A stretch of 64,000 bases of DNA from Streptomyces sp. MUM 178J (GCF_022414575.1 NZ_JADWYQ010000014.1:66035-130034); one strand, 5' to 3'; shown: positions 35,049 through 44,793, counted from the first letter of the stretch. The notes: generated by a model not told the origin, from the sequence alone. Made by a program: numbers and translations.

Positions 35049-35722
35049 GCCACCCAGCTGTAGCGCCGCTCCGGGCGGCCGGCCTGCCCGTAGCGCAGCG
35101 ACACCTCCGCCTGGCCCGTGCCGCTGAAGTGCTCCAGGTAGCGGCGGGCGCTGACCCGCGAGACCCCCAGCCGGGCCGCGCACTCGGCCGAGGAGAGGCT
35201 GCCGTCGGCCGCGCGCAGCTCGCGTTCGATCAGCTCGGCGGTCTCCACGCTCATGCCCTTGGGCAAGGAGGCCGCTGCGGCGGCCGGGGCCGCGCCCCGT
35301 GCCAGGGCCCGGTCCACGTCGGACTGGCCGCTGACGACCGCCGCGTAGAGGTTGCCGCGCCGGGCCGCGTACTGCTCGAGGCGTGCCCTGAGGTCCTCCG
35401 CGTCGAAGGGCTTCAGCAGGTAGTCGACGACGCCCTGGCGCACGGCGCCCCGGACCGCCTCCGATTCGCGTGCCGCGCTGATCACCATGACGTCGCAGTC
35501 GTGCCCGGCGGTTCGCAGCCGGGGGATGATCTCCAGGCCGAACATGTCGGGCAGGTAGAGGTCGAGAAGCACCAGGTCGGGCTGGAGCTCGGCGACCGCG
35601 GTGAGCGCCTGCTCGCCGCAGTTCGCTGTGCCGACCACCCGGAACCTGGCGACGTCATTGACGAATCCGCGGTGGATCCGCGCCACCATGAAGTCGTCCT
35701 CCACGATCATCACATCGATCAT
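35045..35722 (-). CDS. Response regulator of the CitB/DcuR type
   Basis: A 225-residue regulator. The receiver domain has acidic pocket EDD (8-10), phospho-acceptor Asp in LVLLDLYLPDMFG (~55), Ser in VMVISAARE and Lys in YLLKPF. The C-terminal DNA-binding domain is helix-turn-helix (LSSAECAARLGVSRVSARRYLEHF) and resembles DcuR/CitB. It is paired with the upstream sensor kinase (4-bp overlap). The divergent tctCBA genes and CitA-like kinase suggest it activates the tricarboxylate transporter when the acid is present (inference). Confidence 0.93.
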   Translation of the reverse strand: MIDVMIVEDDFMVARIHRGFVNDVARFRVVGTANCGEQALTAVAELQPDLVLLDLYLPDMFGLEIIPRLRTAGHDCDVMVISAARESEAVRGAVRQGVVDYLLKPFDAEDLRARLEQYAARRGNLYAAVVSGQSDVDRALARGAAPAAAAASLPKGMSVETAELIERELRAADGSLSSAECAARLGVSRVSARRYLEHFSGTGQAEVSLRYGQAGRPERRYSWVA

Positions 35723-37416
35723 CGGACTGTCTCCGTCACTCGGTCGGCCGGTCGGCCGACGGACATCCGGGCGGTGAACATGGCGCCCGCCTGCGTGTTG
35801 GCCACTGACACCTCACCGCCCCGGCGTTTGCACACCAGACGCGTGAGCGCCAGGCCGATCCCCCGGTCGCCGCCCTGCGCGGCCTTGGTGGTGAATCCGT
35901 GCAGGAACACCTCCTGCGCCAGCTCGGGAGCCACGCCCGGCCCCGAGTCCCGTACGACGATCTCCACGCTGGAGGCGTCTTGGCGCAGTTCGACTTCCAC
36001 CCACGCGTCTTCCACCCATGCGTCATGGCCGGGGACACCCGCCGCGGCCGCGTCGACCGCGTTGTCCACGAGGTTGCCGAGCACGGTCGCCACATCCGCG
36101 GAGTCGGTCGGCTCCAGCTGCTCCAGGGCGGTCCGCTCGGAGATCTTCAGCCGCACCTTGCGTTCCGACGCAAGCGCCGACTTGGCCATGAGCAGCGCGG
36201 CGATCGCCCGGTCGCGGACCCGGCTGGTGAGGGTCAGATCGAGCGACTCACGGTGTTTGCGCAGGGCGCGGACGTACTTCACGACCTCGTCGTGCTCGCC
36301 GATCTGGATGAGCCCGGAGATGGTGTGCAGCTGGTTGGAGAACTCGTGCGCCTGGGCGCGCAGCAGCTCGGCAGTGCTGCGGAAGGAGCCCAACTCCCTT
36401 TCCAACTGCGCGAGTTCGGTGCGGTCGCGCAGGGTGGTCACCGAGCCGAGGCGGCGGCCGTCCTTGGTGACGTCCATCCGGTTCATCACCAGGACGCGGC
36501 CCCGCCGTACGACGACCTCGTCGCGCCGTTCGGCACCGGCCTCGTCCTGATGATCCCGCGCACCGCCGGCCAGGACGTCGTACAGCCGCCCCTCGATCCC
36601 CAGATCGGCCAGACTTGTCCCGACGCAGTTCTCGGGCAGGTCCAGCAGCCGGCGGCCGACCGCGTTCACCAGCGTCAGCCGCTGCTGCGGGTCGAGGGCC
36701 ACCACGCCCTCGGCGATCCCGAACAGCATCGCCTCCCGGTGCTCGGCGAGCCCGGCGATCTCGCGCGGCTCCATGCCGAAGGTCTGCCGCTTGATCCGGC
36801 GGGCCAGCAGCCAGGAGCCGGCCACCCCGAGGACGCTGGCGACGCCGAGGTAGACCAGCAGATAGGACGAGGCGCCCACCAGCCGCTGCCAGACCGACGG
36901 CGAGGCCCGCCCGATCATCACCGTGCCGAGGTGCTCCCCGACGTTCTCGCCGTGCGCTCGGAGCACCGGGGCCTGGGCCACCAGCTCGGTGACGCCGTTC
37001 ACCGGCAGCTCCCCGGACCAGCCGCGGCCCCCGGCGGCGTCCTTGCCGGAGACCGGCAGCCGCGTCCCGAGGAGGGTGGGGTTGGTGGAGGCCACGATGG
37101 CGCCGTCGGTCCTGGCGACCGTGGCCGAGGTGACCCCGGACCTGTTCAGCGTGGACTGGAGCAGCGGGGCGAGCATCTCGGCGGGGGCGGGCCGCGCCAG
37201 CTGGGTGCGCACCAGCGGGTTGCCCGCCGTCTCCTCGGCGAGCGCCGTCACCCGGCGCCCCTCGACGCGGTCGAAGGTCGCCTTGGACTGCGCGAGCGAG
37301 ACCGCGGCGACGGCGGCCAGCACGATCACGACAATGGCGAGCTGCCATCTCAGCAGCTCACCGGCGAGTGTATGGCGTCGCCGTCTTCGGGACGGCGACC
37401 GTGACGTTATGACCAC
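35719..37416 (-). CDS. Sensor histidine kinase of the CitA/DcuS family
   Basis: About 565 residues. Two membrane helices (~residues 25-45 and ~180-205) flank an extracellular Cache-like sensor of ~130 residues containing VASTNPTLLGTRLP. A PAS domain (GIAEGVVALDPQQRLTLVNAVGRRLL) and the HPK7-type dimerisation motif RAQAHEFSNQLHTISGLIQIG with phospho-His follow. The ATPase has N box NLVDNAVDAA, G1 RDSGPGV and G2 RGIGLALTRLVC. It likely senses a di- or tricarboxylate. The frame opens with a TTG at 37434; I prefer the GTG at 37416 with GAAGGTTGAG upstream. Divergent from tctC. Confidence 0.92.
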   Translation of the reverse strand: MVITSRSPSRRRRRHTLAGELLRWQLAIVVIVLAAVAAVSLAQSKATFDRVEGRRVTALAEETAGNPLVRTQLARPAPAEMLAPLLQSTLNRSGVTSATVARTDGAIVASTNPTLLGTRLPVSGKDAAGGRGWSGELPVNGVTELVAQAPVLRAHGENVGEHLGTVMIGRASPSVWQRLVGASSYLLVYLGVASVLGVAGSWLLARRIKRQTFGMEPREIAGLAEHREAMLFGIAEGVVALDPQQRLTLVNAVGRRLLDLPENCVGTSLADLGIEGRLYDVLAGGARDHQDEAGAERRDEVVVRRGRVLVMNRMDVTKDGRRLGSVTTLRDRTELAQLERELGSFRSTAELLRAQAHEFSNQLHTISGLIQIGEHDEVVKYVRALRKHRESLDLTLTSRVRDRAIAALLMAKSALASERKVRLKISERTALEQLEPTDSADVATVLGNLVDNAVDAAAAGVPGHDAWVEDAWVEVELRQDASSVEIVVRDSGPGVAPELAQEVFLHGFTTKAAQGGDRGIGLALTRLVCKRRGGEVSVANTQAGAMFTARMSVGRPADRVTETVR

Positions 37417-37513
37417 TATGAACTCAACCTTCAATGGTCACACAACCGAGATGGGGTGTCTCAGGAACCGCACAATCATGGCGTCGGATCGGCCCAAGCG
37501 AAAGAGATGAGCC

Positions 37514-38524
37514 ATGAGAACTCGACGAGCCGCACTTGTCGGAGCTCTTGCAGCCGCGTCCATGCTCGCGGTCAGCGCCTGTGGCGCCACCGCCGACAAG
37601 GAGGAGTCCGGGAGCGGAAGCGGGTCCTCGAAGCCCGCCACCGGCCTGAGACTCATGGTCCCCAACACCCCGGGCAGCGGCTACGACCTCACCGCCCGCA
37701 CCGTCTCCCAGGTCATGCAGGACACCAAGGTCGCCTCCGGCGTCCAGGTCTTCAACCTGCCCGGGGCGAGCGGCACGGTGGGCCTGCAGCGCCTGGTGAA
37801 CGAAAAGGGCAACGGCAAGATGGCCATGCAGATGGGCCTGGGCGTCGTCGGAGCCTCGTACACGCAGAAGTCCAAGGCGACGCTGACCGACAGCACGCCG
37901 CTCGCCAAGCTGATCGAGGAGGCAGGCGCGATCGTCGTGCCGAAGGACTCCCCGTACAAGTCCATGGACGACCTCGTCACCGCCTGGAAGAAGAACCCGA
38001 AGAAGTTCGCGGTGGGCGGCGGCTCGTCGCCGGGCGGCCCCGACCATCTGCTGCCGATGCAGCTGGCGAAGGCGGTCGGCATCAAGCCGACGGACGTCAA
38101 CTACGTCTCCTACGACGGTGGCGGCGAGCTGCTCCCGGCCATCCTCGGCAACAAGATTGCCTTCGGGGCGAGCGGCTTTGGTGAGTTCCTCGACCAGGTC
38201 GAGGCGGGCCAGGTGCGTGTCCTCGCGGTCAGCAGCGAGAAGCCGATCGAGGCGCTGAAGGACGTGCCCACCCTCAAGGGCGAGGGCATCGACCTGGTCT
38301 TCACCAACTGGCGCGGCATCGTCGCCCCGCCTGGCATCACCGACGAGCAGAAGCAGACCTGGGTCGACGCGCTGACCAAGATGCACGACTCGGACGCGTG
38401 GAAGGCGCAGCTGGAGAAGAACGGCTGGGTCGACGCCTTCGCCACCGGTGACGAGTTCGGCGCCTACATGACCGAGCAGGACAAGGCGGTCGCCGACCTG
38501 CTGGCCGAACTCGGGCTGGCATGA
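37514..38524 (+). CDS. tctC: Tripartite tricarboxylate transporter substrate-binding lipoprotein TctC
   Basis: A 336-residue extracytoplasmic receptor. The lipobox VSAC-GA sits near residue 24. A Gly/Ser spacer and the TctC fold follow: LMVPNTPGSGYDLTARTVSQVM (ligand-carboxylate loop), VFNLPGASGTVGLQRL and TNWRGIVAPPGI. It binds citrate or a similar acid and presents it to TctAB. The ATG has AAAGAGATGA upstream and lies about 100 bp from the divergent sensor-kinase start. The stop overlaps the tctB start (ATGA). Confidence 0.94.
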   Translation: MRTRRAALVGALAAASMLAVSACGATADKEESGSGSGSSKPATGLRLMVPNTPGSGYDLTARTVSQVMQDTKVASGVQVFNLPGASGTVGLQRLVNEKGNGKMAMQMGLGVVGASYTQKSKATLTDSTPLAKLIEEAGAIVVPKDSPYKSMDDLVTAWKKNPKKFAVGGGSSPGGPDHLLPMQLAKAVGIKPTDVNYVSYDGGGELLPAILGNKIAFGASGFGEFLDQVEAGQVRVLAVSSEKPIEALKDVPTLKGEGIDLVFTNWRGIVAPPGITDEQKQTWVDALTKMHDSDAWKAQLEKNGWVDAFATGDEFGAYMTEQDKAVADLLAELGLA

Positions 38525-39066
38525 GCTTGCGGGTGAATCCGGTGAAGGACCGGACTGTGGGGGACACCCCTGGGTCCCGTCAGGGCGGGGACCGCGCGCA
38601 GTACGGCGTGTGCGTGTTCCTCGCCCTGCTGGGCACCGCCGTGATCGTGGACGCCCTCGGCATCCCGCACATCACCAGCGGCACCGACCCCGTCGGCCCG
38701 CGCGCGGTGCCGCTGATCCTGGGCGCGCTGCTGCTGGTGCTCGTGGTGTTCTACGCCGTGGATGTGGCCCGGGGCGGCCGCGGTGAGCCGGAGGCCGGCG
38801 AGGACGTCGACCTGTCCCAGGGCAGCGACTGGCGCACGGTGCTGCTGCTGGTCGGCGTGTTCCTGGCGAACGCGCTGCTCATCGAGCGCCTCGGCTGGGT
38901 GATCAGCGGCGGTCTGCTCTTCTGGGGCGCCGCGTTCGCGCTCGGCAACCGCCACTACATCCGCAACCTCCTGATCGCGGCGACGCTGTCCCTGACGACG
39001 TTCTACGCGTTCGCGATCGGCCTCGGCGTGAACCTCCCCGCCGGTGTCCTGCAAGGAATCCTGTGA
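38521..39066 (+). CDS. tctB: Tripartite tricarboxylate transporter small membrane subunit TctB
   Basis: A 181-residue membrane protein with four predicted helices at about residues 28-47, 57-77, 107-145 (two close segments) and 150-172, matching the four-helix TctB family. Typical elements are [20 protein letters not shown] and [17 protein letters not shown]. It stabilises TctA and links the binding protein to transport. It is coupled to tctC by an ATGA overlap and lies 10 bp before tctA. Na+- or H+-driven uptake is known for the family. Confidence 0.92.
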   Translation: MSLRVNPVKDRTVGDTPGSRQGGDRAQYGVCVFLALLGTAVIVDALGIPHITSGTDPVGPRAVPLILGALLLVLVVFYAVDVARGGRGEPEAGEDVDLSQGSDWRTVLLLVGVFLANALLIERLGWVISGGLLFWGAAFALGNRHYIRNLLIAATLSLTTFYAFAIGLGVNLPAGVLQGIL

Positions 39067-39076
39067 GGCCTGGGCG

Positions 39077-40582
39077 ATGGACAACCTGAACAACCTCATG
39101 CAGGGCTTCGTGGACGTCATGGACCCGATGAACCTGCTCCTCGCCCTGATCGGCGTCCTCGTCGGCACCGCAGTGGGCGTGCTGCCGGGCATCGGCCCGG
39201 CGATGACGGTGGCGCTGCTGCTGCCGATCACGTACGGCATGGAGCCGGTGCAGGCGTTCATCATGTTCGCCGGCATCTTCTACGGCGGCATGTACGGCGG
39301 CTCGACGACGTCGATCCTGCTGAACACCCCCGGCGAGTCCTCGTCCGTGGTCACCGCCATCGAGGGCAACAAGATGGCGAAGGCGGGCCGCGCGGCCCAG
39401 GCCCTGGCCACGGCCGCCATCGGCTCCTTCGTGGCGGGCACGATCGGCACGCTGCTGCTGGTCCTGGTCACGCCGTTCGTGGTGGACCTGGCGGTCAGCC
39501 TGGGCGCGCCCGACTACTTCGCCCTGATGCTGCTGGCGTTCATAGCGGTGACGTCGGTGCTGGGCTCGTCCCGAATCCGAGGCTTCGTGTCCCTGCTCCT
39601 GGGCCTGACGATCGGCCTGGTCGGCATCGACTCGGTGTCGGGCCAGCAGCGGCTCACCCTGGGCATACCGCAGCTCGCCGACGGCATCGACGTCGTCGTG
39701 GTCGCGGTCGGCATCTTCGCCGTCGGCGAGGCGCTGTGGGTGGCCGCGCATCTGCGCCGCCGGCCGGCCGAGGTGATCCCGGTGGGCCGCCCGTGGATGG
39801 GCCGGAGTGACTGGAAGCGGTCCTGGATGCCCTGGCTGCGCGGAACGGCGTACGGCTTCCCGTTCGGCGCGCTGCCGGCCGGCGGCGCGGAGATCCCGAC
39901 GTTCCTGTCGTACGCCACGGAGAAGCGGCTGACCAAGCACCCCGAGGAGTTCGGCAAGGGCGCCATCGAGGGCGTGGCGGGCCCAGAGGCCGCGAACAAC
40001 GCGTCGGCGGCGGGCACCCTGGTGCCGATGCTGGCGATCGGCCTCCCGACCAACGCCACGGCGGCCGTGATGCTGGCGGCCTTCCAGTCGTACGGCATCC
40101 AGCCCGGCCCCCTGCTCTTCGAGCGCGAGGCGAGCCTGGTCTGGGTCCTGATCGCGAGCCTGTTCATCGGCAACCTGCTGCTGTTGCTGCTGAACCTCCC
40201 GCTGGCCCCGGCCTGGGCGAAGCTGCTCCAGATCCCGAGGCCGTATCTGTACGCGGGGATCCTGTTCTTCGCGTCGATGGGCGCCTACGCCGTAGGCGCC
40301 CAGCCCCTGGACCTGTTCCTCCTGCTCACCCTGGGCCTGCTCGGCTTCGCCATGCGCCGCTTCGGGCTGCCGGTCCTGCCGCTGATCGTCGGCGTGATCC
40401 TGGGCCCGCGCGCGGAGCTGCAGGGCCGGCGCTCCCTCCAGCTGTCCGGCGGTGAGCTGTCGGGGCTGCTGGGCGGTCCGGTGTCGTACACGGTCTACAC
40501 GGCGGTCGCGCTGGTCCTGGTGTGGCCGCTGATCCGTCGCTTCGTCCTAAGCCCTCTGCGCGCGCGAAACGCCGCCGCCTGA
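39077..40582 (+). CDS. tctA: Tripartite tricarboxylate transporter large membrane subunit TctA
   Basis: A 501-residue polytopic carrier with about 11-12 membrane helices. The family signature [24 protein letters not shown] near residue 35 and the repeated second-half motif [15 protein letters not shown] are present, as is [19 protein letters not shown], one of the most conserved loops in TctA. It transports the acid delivered by TctC. I chose the ATG at 39077 (MDNLNNLM), which follows GAGGCCTGGG, rather than the GTG 33 bp earlier inside tctB. Last of the tct genes; usp follows 17 bp later. Confidence 0.94.
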   Translation: MDNLNNLMQGFVDVMDPMNLLLALIGVLVGTAVGVLPGIGPAMTVALLLPITYGMEPVQAFIMFAGIFYGGMYGGSTTSILLNTPGESSSVVTAIEGNKMAKAGRAAQALATAAIGSFVAGTIGTLLLVLVTPFVVDLAVSLGAPDYFALMLLAFIAVTSVLGSSRIRGFVSLLLGLTIGLVGIDSVSGQQRLTLGIPQLADGIDVVVVAVGIFAVGEALWVAAHLRRRPAEVIPVGRPWMGRSDWKRSWMPWLRGTAYGFPFGALPAGGAEIPTFLSYATEKRLTKHPEEFGKGAIEGVAGPEAANNASAAGTLVPMLAIGLPTNATAAVMLAAFQSYGIQPGPLLFEREASLVWVLIASLFIGNLLLLLLNLPLAPAWAKLLQIPRPYLYAGILFFASMGAYAVGAQPLDLFLLLTLGLLGFAMRRFGLPVLPLIVGVILGPRAELQGRRSLQLSGGELSGLLGGPVSYTVYTAVALVLVWPLIRRFVLSPLRARNAAA

Positions 40583-40599
40583 GACATCTGGAGTCCGAG

Positions 40600-40995
40600 A
40601 TGACCATCCTGGTCGGCTACGTCCCCTCGCCCGAGGGGGAGGCGGCCCTGCGCGCGGCGATCGGCGAGGCCCGCCGCCGTGAGGAGAAACTGCTGGTGGT
40701 GAATACCACCCGGGGCGACGCGTATATGGACCCGCGCTTCGCCCGGGAACCCGACCTGACCCATGTACGCGAGGATCTCGCGGCGCTGGGCGTTGACTTC
40801 GACATCCGCCAGGTCCTCGGCGCCCGGGACGCCGGCGAGGAGATCATCGACCTGGCGGAGCGGCTGGACGCCTCCCTGGTGGTGATCGGCCTGCGTCGGC
40901 GCAGTGCGGTCGGCAAGCTGATCATGGGCTCGGCGGCCCAGCAGATCCTGCTGGGCGTGGGCTGTCCGGTGCTCGCCGTGAAGGCGGAGGGCTGA
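40600..40995 (+). CDS. Universal stress protein (UspA family)
   Basis: A 131-residue single-domain Usp. It starts MTILVGYVPSPEGEAALRAAI with the strand-1 Asp-equivalent replaced by Gly/Tyr. The nucleotide loop GLRRRSAVGKLIMGSAAQQIL is the G-2x-G-9x-G(S) motif of ATP-binding Usps, and it ends CPVLAVKAEG. Cytoplasmic. It lies in line with tctCBA (17-bp gap) and the DUF475 gene (2-bp gap), so it is probably part of that transcript. The partner is unknown; adjacency suggests a modulatory role for one of the transporters. Confidence 0.9.
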   Translation: MTILVGYVPSPEGEAALRAAIGEARRREEKLLVVNTTRGDAYMDPRFAREPDLTHVREDLAALGVDFDIRQVLGARDAGEEIIDLAERLDASLVVIGLRRRSAVGKLIMGSAAQQILLGVGCPVLAVKAEG

Positions 40996-40997
40996 CG

Positions 40998-42140
40998 ATG
41001 CTGCTGCGTACCTTCGGCTGGTCGTTCGCCGTCACCGCGGCCGGCCTGGCCTTCGCCGCGTGGCAGTGGGGCTGGGAGGCCTTCGGGATCGTCCTGATCC
41101 TCTCCATCCTGGAGATCTCCCTGTCCTTCGACAACGCGGTCGTCAACGCCGGGATCCTGAAGAAGATGAACGCCTTCTGGCAGCGCGTCTTCCTCACCCT
41201 GGGCATCCTGATAGCGGTGTTCGGCATGCGGCTGGTCTTCCCGGTGGTGATCGTCGCCATCAGCGCCAAGGTCGGCCCCGTCGAGGCGGTCCAGCTCGCC
41301 CTCGACGACCCCGACCGCTACCAGGACCTGGTCACCGACGCCCACCCCGCGATCGCTGCCTTCGGAGGCATGTTCCTGCTGATGATCTTCCTGGACTTCA
41401 TCCTGGAGGACCGCGACATCAGGTGGCTGGCTTGGCTGGAGCGCCCGCTGGCCAGGCTCGGCAAGATCGACATGCTGGGGGTCTGCCTTGCGCTCATCGC
41501 CCTGCTGGCGACCGCGATGACCTTCGCCACCCACGCCCACGTCAGCACCGGCAACGCGGACAAGACCGCCACCGTGCTGCTCTCGGGAGTCGCCGGCCTC
41601 ATCACCTACCTCGTGGTCGGCGGCCTGTCGGCCCACTTCGAGGACAGGCTCGAGGAAGAGGAGGAACACGAGCACGAGGAGGAGAAGGCCCGGGCGCAGG
41701 GCGAGCCGGTCTCCGCGGTCGCCCTCGCCGGAAAGGCCGCGTTCTTCCTCTTCCTCTACCTCGAGGTCCTGGACGCCTCGTTCTCCTTCGACGGAGTGAT
41801 CGGCGCCTTCGCCATCACCAACCACATCTTCTGGATGGCCCTCGGCCTGGGCGTCGGCGCGATGTACGTCCGCTCGCTCACGGTCTACCTGGTCCGCCAG
41901 GGCACCCTCGACGACTACGTCTACCTGGAGCACGGCGCGCACTACGCGATCGGCGCCCTCGCCGCGATCCTGCTGATCACCATCCAGCACCAGATCAGCG
42001 AGATCATCACAGGTCTGATCGGCGTCGTCCTGATCGCCGCTTCCTTCCTCGCCTCGGTCCGCCGCAACAAGGCGCTGGAGGCGTCGGGGGCGGATGAGGT
42101 GACGCCGGACGACAAGGCGGAGGTGCCGTCAGGGGTGTGA
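40998..42140 (+). CDS. DUF475 (TerC-like) membrane protein
   Basis: A 380-residue polytopic membrane protein with about eight helices. The TerC-related acidic motifs LEISLSFDNAVVNAGIL (near residue 35) and, in the second half, LEVLDASFSFDGVIGAF repeat the pattern of paired Asp/Glu that binds divalent metal in TerC/LysE-like exporters. A His/Glu-rich cytoplasmic loop between the halves (LEEEEEHEHEEEKARAQ) may sense metal. Probably exports manganese or another cation (inference from TerC/MeeF-type families). The start is 2 bp after the usp stop. Confidence 0.9.
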   Translation: MLLRTFGWSFAVTAAGLAFAAWQWGWEAFGIVLILSILEISLSFDNAVVNAGILKKMNAFWQRVFLTLGILIAVFGMRLVFPVVIVAISAKVGPVEAVQLALDDPDRYQDLVTDAHPAIAAFGGMFLLMIFLDFILEDRDIRWLAWLERPLARLGKIDMLGVCLALIALLATAMTFATHAHVSTGNADKTATVLLSGVAGLITYLVVGGLSAHFEDRLEEEEEHEHEEEKARAQGEPVSAVALAGKAAFFLFLYLEVLDASFSFDGVIGAFAITNHIFWMALGLGVGAMYVRSLTVYLVRQGTLDDYVYLEHGAHYAIGALAAILLITIQHQISEIITGLIGVVLIAASFLASVRRNKALEASGADEVTPDDKAEVPSGV

Positions 42141-42157
42141 GCGGCGCGCTGTGACCG

Positions 42158-42616
42158 TCAGCTGCGGGTGACGTTGGCGGTGAGCAGTCGGAGCAGCTGC
42201 TTGGCGGTGGCGTGCTGCTCCGCGGTCAGTCCCATGGCCTCACCGATGGAGAGGGGGACATCGCGGGCTTTGTCTCGCAGTTCCGCGCCGGCGTCGGTGA
42301 GGCGCAGGGTGACGGAGCGTTCGTCGTCGGCGCGTCGTTGGCGGTGGACCAGCCCGCTCGCTTCGAGGCGCTTGAGGAGCGGCGAGAGAGTGCTGGACTC
42401 CAGTTGGAGTGCGGCGCCGAGCTCTCGTACGGTCATGCCGTCGCGTTCCCAGAGCAGCAGCATCACCAGGTACTGCGGGTAAGTCAGACCGAGTGCGTCC
42501 AGCAGCGGCCGGTACCGGGCGGTGACGGCCCGTGACGCGGCGTAAAGGGCGAAGCACAGCTGATCGTGGAGCAGTAGCGAGCCCTGGCCTTCCGTACGGG
42601 GGGCGACCTGGTCCAT
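42158..42616 (-). CDS. MarR-family peroxide-sensing regulator, OhrR-like
   Basis: A 152-residue winged-helix repressor. The N-terminal helix LLLHDQLCFALYAASRAV carries Cys21 in the exact context of the OhrR reactive cysteine. Its tyrosine partners are likely in RYRPLLDALGLTYPQYLVML. The recognition helix is LESSTLSPLLKRLEASGLV, and the wing contains RQRRADDERSVTLRLT. Oxidation by organic hydroperoxide would release DNA. I chose the ATG at 42616 (MDQVAP). It is divergent from a haloperoxidase-type hydrolase across a 42-bp dyad (42682-42723), the expected operator. Confidence 0.9.
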   Translation of the reverse strand: MDQVAPRTEGQGSLLLHDQLCFALYAASRAVTARYRPLLDALGLTYPQYLVMLLLWERDGMTVRELGAALQLESSTLSPLLKRLEASGLVHRQRRADDERSVTLRLTDAGAELRDKARDVPLSIGEAMGLTAEQHATAKQLLRLLTANVTRS

Positions 42617-42681
42617 TGCTTCACTCCTCACACGCACCGACCGGTGGAACCTCAGTGTAGTGCTTCTGAGCGCGCGACCAA

Positions 42682-42723
42682 GTAGCGCCATATTTAGTTG
42701 TGCACGACTTAATCGGGCGCTAC
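42682..42723. promoter_or_regulatory. 42-bp dyad, probable OhrR/MarR operator
   Basis: The arms GTAGCGCC (42682-42689) and GGCGCTAC (42716-42723) share their symmetry centre with an inner palindrome around GTGCAC (42700-42705). In total 17 of 21 positions per arm are complementary. It is 66 bp from the regulator start and 142 bp from the hydrolase start. Confidence 0.75.
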
Positions 42724-42864
42724 ATTAATAAGCGTGCCCGGCCCTCGGTGCTCCGGCCGGGTGCGGTGCCGGGACCAACCTGATGGCAGCCACACAGTGC
42801 CCGGCTCGACTTCTCATACACGTCGCGCATCCATACGGCTCTACTTACAGACGGAGGCACAGAC

Positions 42865-43704
42865 ATGGGATTCGTCACCACCAACGACGGCGTCCAGATC
42901 TTCTACAAGGACTGGGGACCGCGCCACGGCCGCCCGGTCGTCTTCAGCCACGGCTGGCCGCTGCACAGTGACAGCTGGGAGGCGCAGATGCTGCATCTGG
43001 CCGAGCACGGCTACCGGGTGATCGCGCACGACCGCCGCGGTCACGGCCGCTCCACCCAGACCTGGGACGGCAACGACATGGACCACTACGCCGATGACCT
43101 CGCCGCGGTCGTAGACGAACTGGACCTGCACGACGCCGCACTGTTCGGCTTCTCCACCGGCGGTGGCGAAGTGGCCCGCTACATCGGCCGGCACGGCACC
43201 CGCCGAGTCGCACAGGCGGGTCTGATCTCGGCCGTGCCGCCGCTGATGCTCAAGGGACCGACCAACCCCGACGGCGTGCCGATGGAGGTGTTCGACGGGC
43301 TGCGCGCAGGGTCGGCCGCCGACCGGTCGCAGCTCTACAAGGACCTGGCCGCCGGACCGTTCTTCGGCTTCAACCGGCCGGGCGCGAAGGTGTCACAAGG
43401 TATGCAGGACGCGTTCTGGCTGGCCGGCATGGCAGCCGGTCACAAGGCGGCCTACGACTGCATCGAAGCCTTCTCCGAGACCGATCTGACCGAGGACCTC
43501 AAGCGCTTCGACGTGCCCACTCTGGTAGTCCACGGCGACGACGACCAGGTCGTGCCGATCGACGCCTCCGGGCGGGCATCGGCCGCGATCGTCAGGGACG
43601 CCACCCTCAGGGTCTACCCCGGTGCCCCGCACGGGATCACCGACACCCACAAGGAGCAGCTCAACGCCGACCTTCTCGACTTCACCAACGCGTACAAGCG
43701 CTGA
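42865..43704 (+). CDS. Alpha/beta hydrolase, non-heme haloperoxidase/esterase type
   Basis: A 279-residue enzyme. Oxyanion loop [15 protein letters not shown], nucleophile [12 protein letters not shown] (Ser ~99), acid in [15 protein letters not shown] and His in [11 protein letters not shown] form the triad of cofactor-free chloro/bromoperoxidases. Such enzymes are esterases with perhydrolase side activity that forms peracids. Control by the divergent OhrR-like regulator fits a link to organic peroxides. The ATG has GGAGG 7 bp upstream. No signal peptide, so cytoplasmic. Confidence 0.92.
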   Translation: MGFVTTNDGVQIFYKDWGPRHGRPVVFSHGWPLHSDSWEAQMLHLAEHGYRVIAHDRRGHGRSTQTWDGNDMDHYADDLAAVVDELDLHDAALFGFSTGGGEVARYIGRHGTRRVAQAGLISAVPPLMLKGPTNPDGVPMEVFDGLRAGSAADRSQLYKDLAAGPFFGFNRPGAKVSQGMQDAFWLAGMAAGHKAAYDCIEAFSETDLTEDLKRFDVPTLVVHGDDDQVVPIDASGRASAAIVRDATLRVYPGAPHGITDTHKEQLNADLLDFTNAYKR

Positions 43705-44077
43705 ACCACGCCGGCGGTGGGCCCCCGGCCCGCCGCCGGTGAGTCTGCCGCACGAGCGGCGTTGCCGCCCAGCGCTACGGCGGGCATCCCGCACTCGTAC
43801 TCGTACGTGACCTGTACCAGGGACAACGCCATCCCCCTGGCGCTGCAACACCGCTTCATCTCGAACCCGTACACCACTTCCCTGGACGCAGCCGCCTCGC
43901 CGGCTGGGTGCGGGCCCAGAGGTCACCTCCCCGGCCGGGGTGCGGGGGTCCAGAAATCCAGCCCCGCCTGGGGGTGCCTCTGGGGGTACCCCCGGACGGA
44001 GTCTGGGGGAGGTATGGGGGAGATTGAGGCGCGGGGACTGGGGCGGAGCCCCGGTCAAGGCGCGCCCGCCGCAGGCG
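43705..44077. other. Intergenic, GC-rich repeat element, no gene
   Basis: No convincing gene in these 373 bp. From about 43900 it contains the palindromic Streptomyces-type element (CCCCGGCCGGGG, runs of GGGGGT/ACCCCC and GGGGCGGAGCCCC near 44040), which probably terminates both converging genes. Confidence 0.6.
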
Positions 44078-44584
44078 TCAGGCCTTCCGGCGCTTGAAGA
44101 GCAGGCGGGGAAGCGCCGCCGGAACCGGCCGACGGGTGACGGCGTCCGACGGCAACGGCGCCGCCGCCAGCGAGTCCGCCGGCAGCTCCGTGCTCACGTC
44201 CCGCGGCTCCAGCCGCAGCACCCGGCACTCCCGCCCCCACCGCTCCGGCATCCGCTCCGCGTCCGGCGCGTTCAGTCGCTTGCCCTTCAGCTCGGCGACC
44301 GCCGCCTCCCACGCCTCGGAGCCAGGCGCGAGCTCGCGCACCTCGGCCGTCCAGGCCACCAGCCGGCCGCCCTTGTCCTTGCTGCGCACAGTCACCTCGG
44401 CGCGGGCGCCGTCCGTGAGCCCGGGGAGGGGCTGCTCGCCGGGGCCGTCGCCGACGACATACGCGGCGCCCTCGTGCCACACATGCCACAGCGCGCGCGG
44501 GGGGCCGTCGCCGCGCACCCAGATCAGGCCCGACTTCTTGGCGGCTTCCTCGACGAGCGCCTGGCCGAGCAGCTTCTCTGTCAT
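44078..44584 (-). CDS. Conserved hypothetical protein
   Basis: A 168-residue soluble protein. The N-terminus is a helix (TEKLLGQALVEEAAKKSGLIWV). A beta-rich part follows, with ALWHVWHEGAAYVVGDGPGEQPLPGL and VTVRSKDKGGRLVAWTAEVREL, which looks like a split-barrel (pyridoxamine-oxidase-like) fold. A Pro/Arg-rich tail ends LPRLLFKRRKA. I do not recognise a named family, and no cofactor motif is certain. Monocistronic; it is followed leftwards by the repeat element. Composition is clearly coding compared with the opposite-strand frames. Confidence 0.75.
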   Translation of the reverse strand: MTEKLLGQALVEEAAKKSGLIWVRGDGPPRALWHVWHEGAAYVVGDGPGEQPLPGLTDGARAEVTVRSKDKGGRLVAWTAEVRELAPGSEAWEAAVAELKGKRLNAPDAERMPERWGRECRVLRLEPRDVSTELPADSLAAAPLPSDAVTRRPVPAALPRLLFKRRKA

Positions 44585-44793
44585 ACCTGGCAGCCTAGAC
44601 GATTGAGATCGAGCAAAGGGGGGCCTTGCATTCCCCGCCCCGCCGTGAGGCGAGGCGGGCGGTCAGGCCGGGATTGTCAGTCGCACTCATGCCGTATATC
44701 CGTCTGCCGCTCACCGACCGCGCCGGCCTGCTCAGGCTGCGACGGGGAGGTCCGCCCGCCGGCTCGTCATCTGCGGCCTGATGACGGTCAGGG

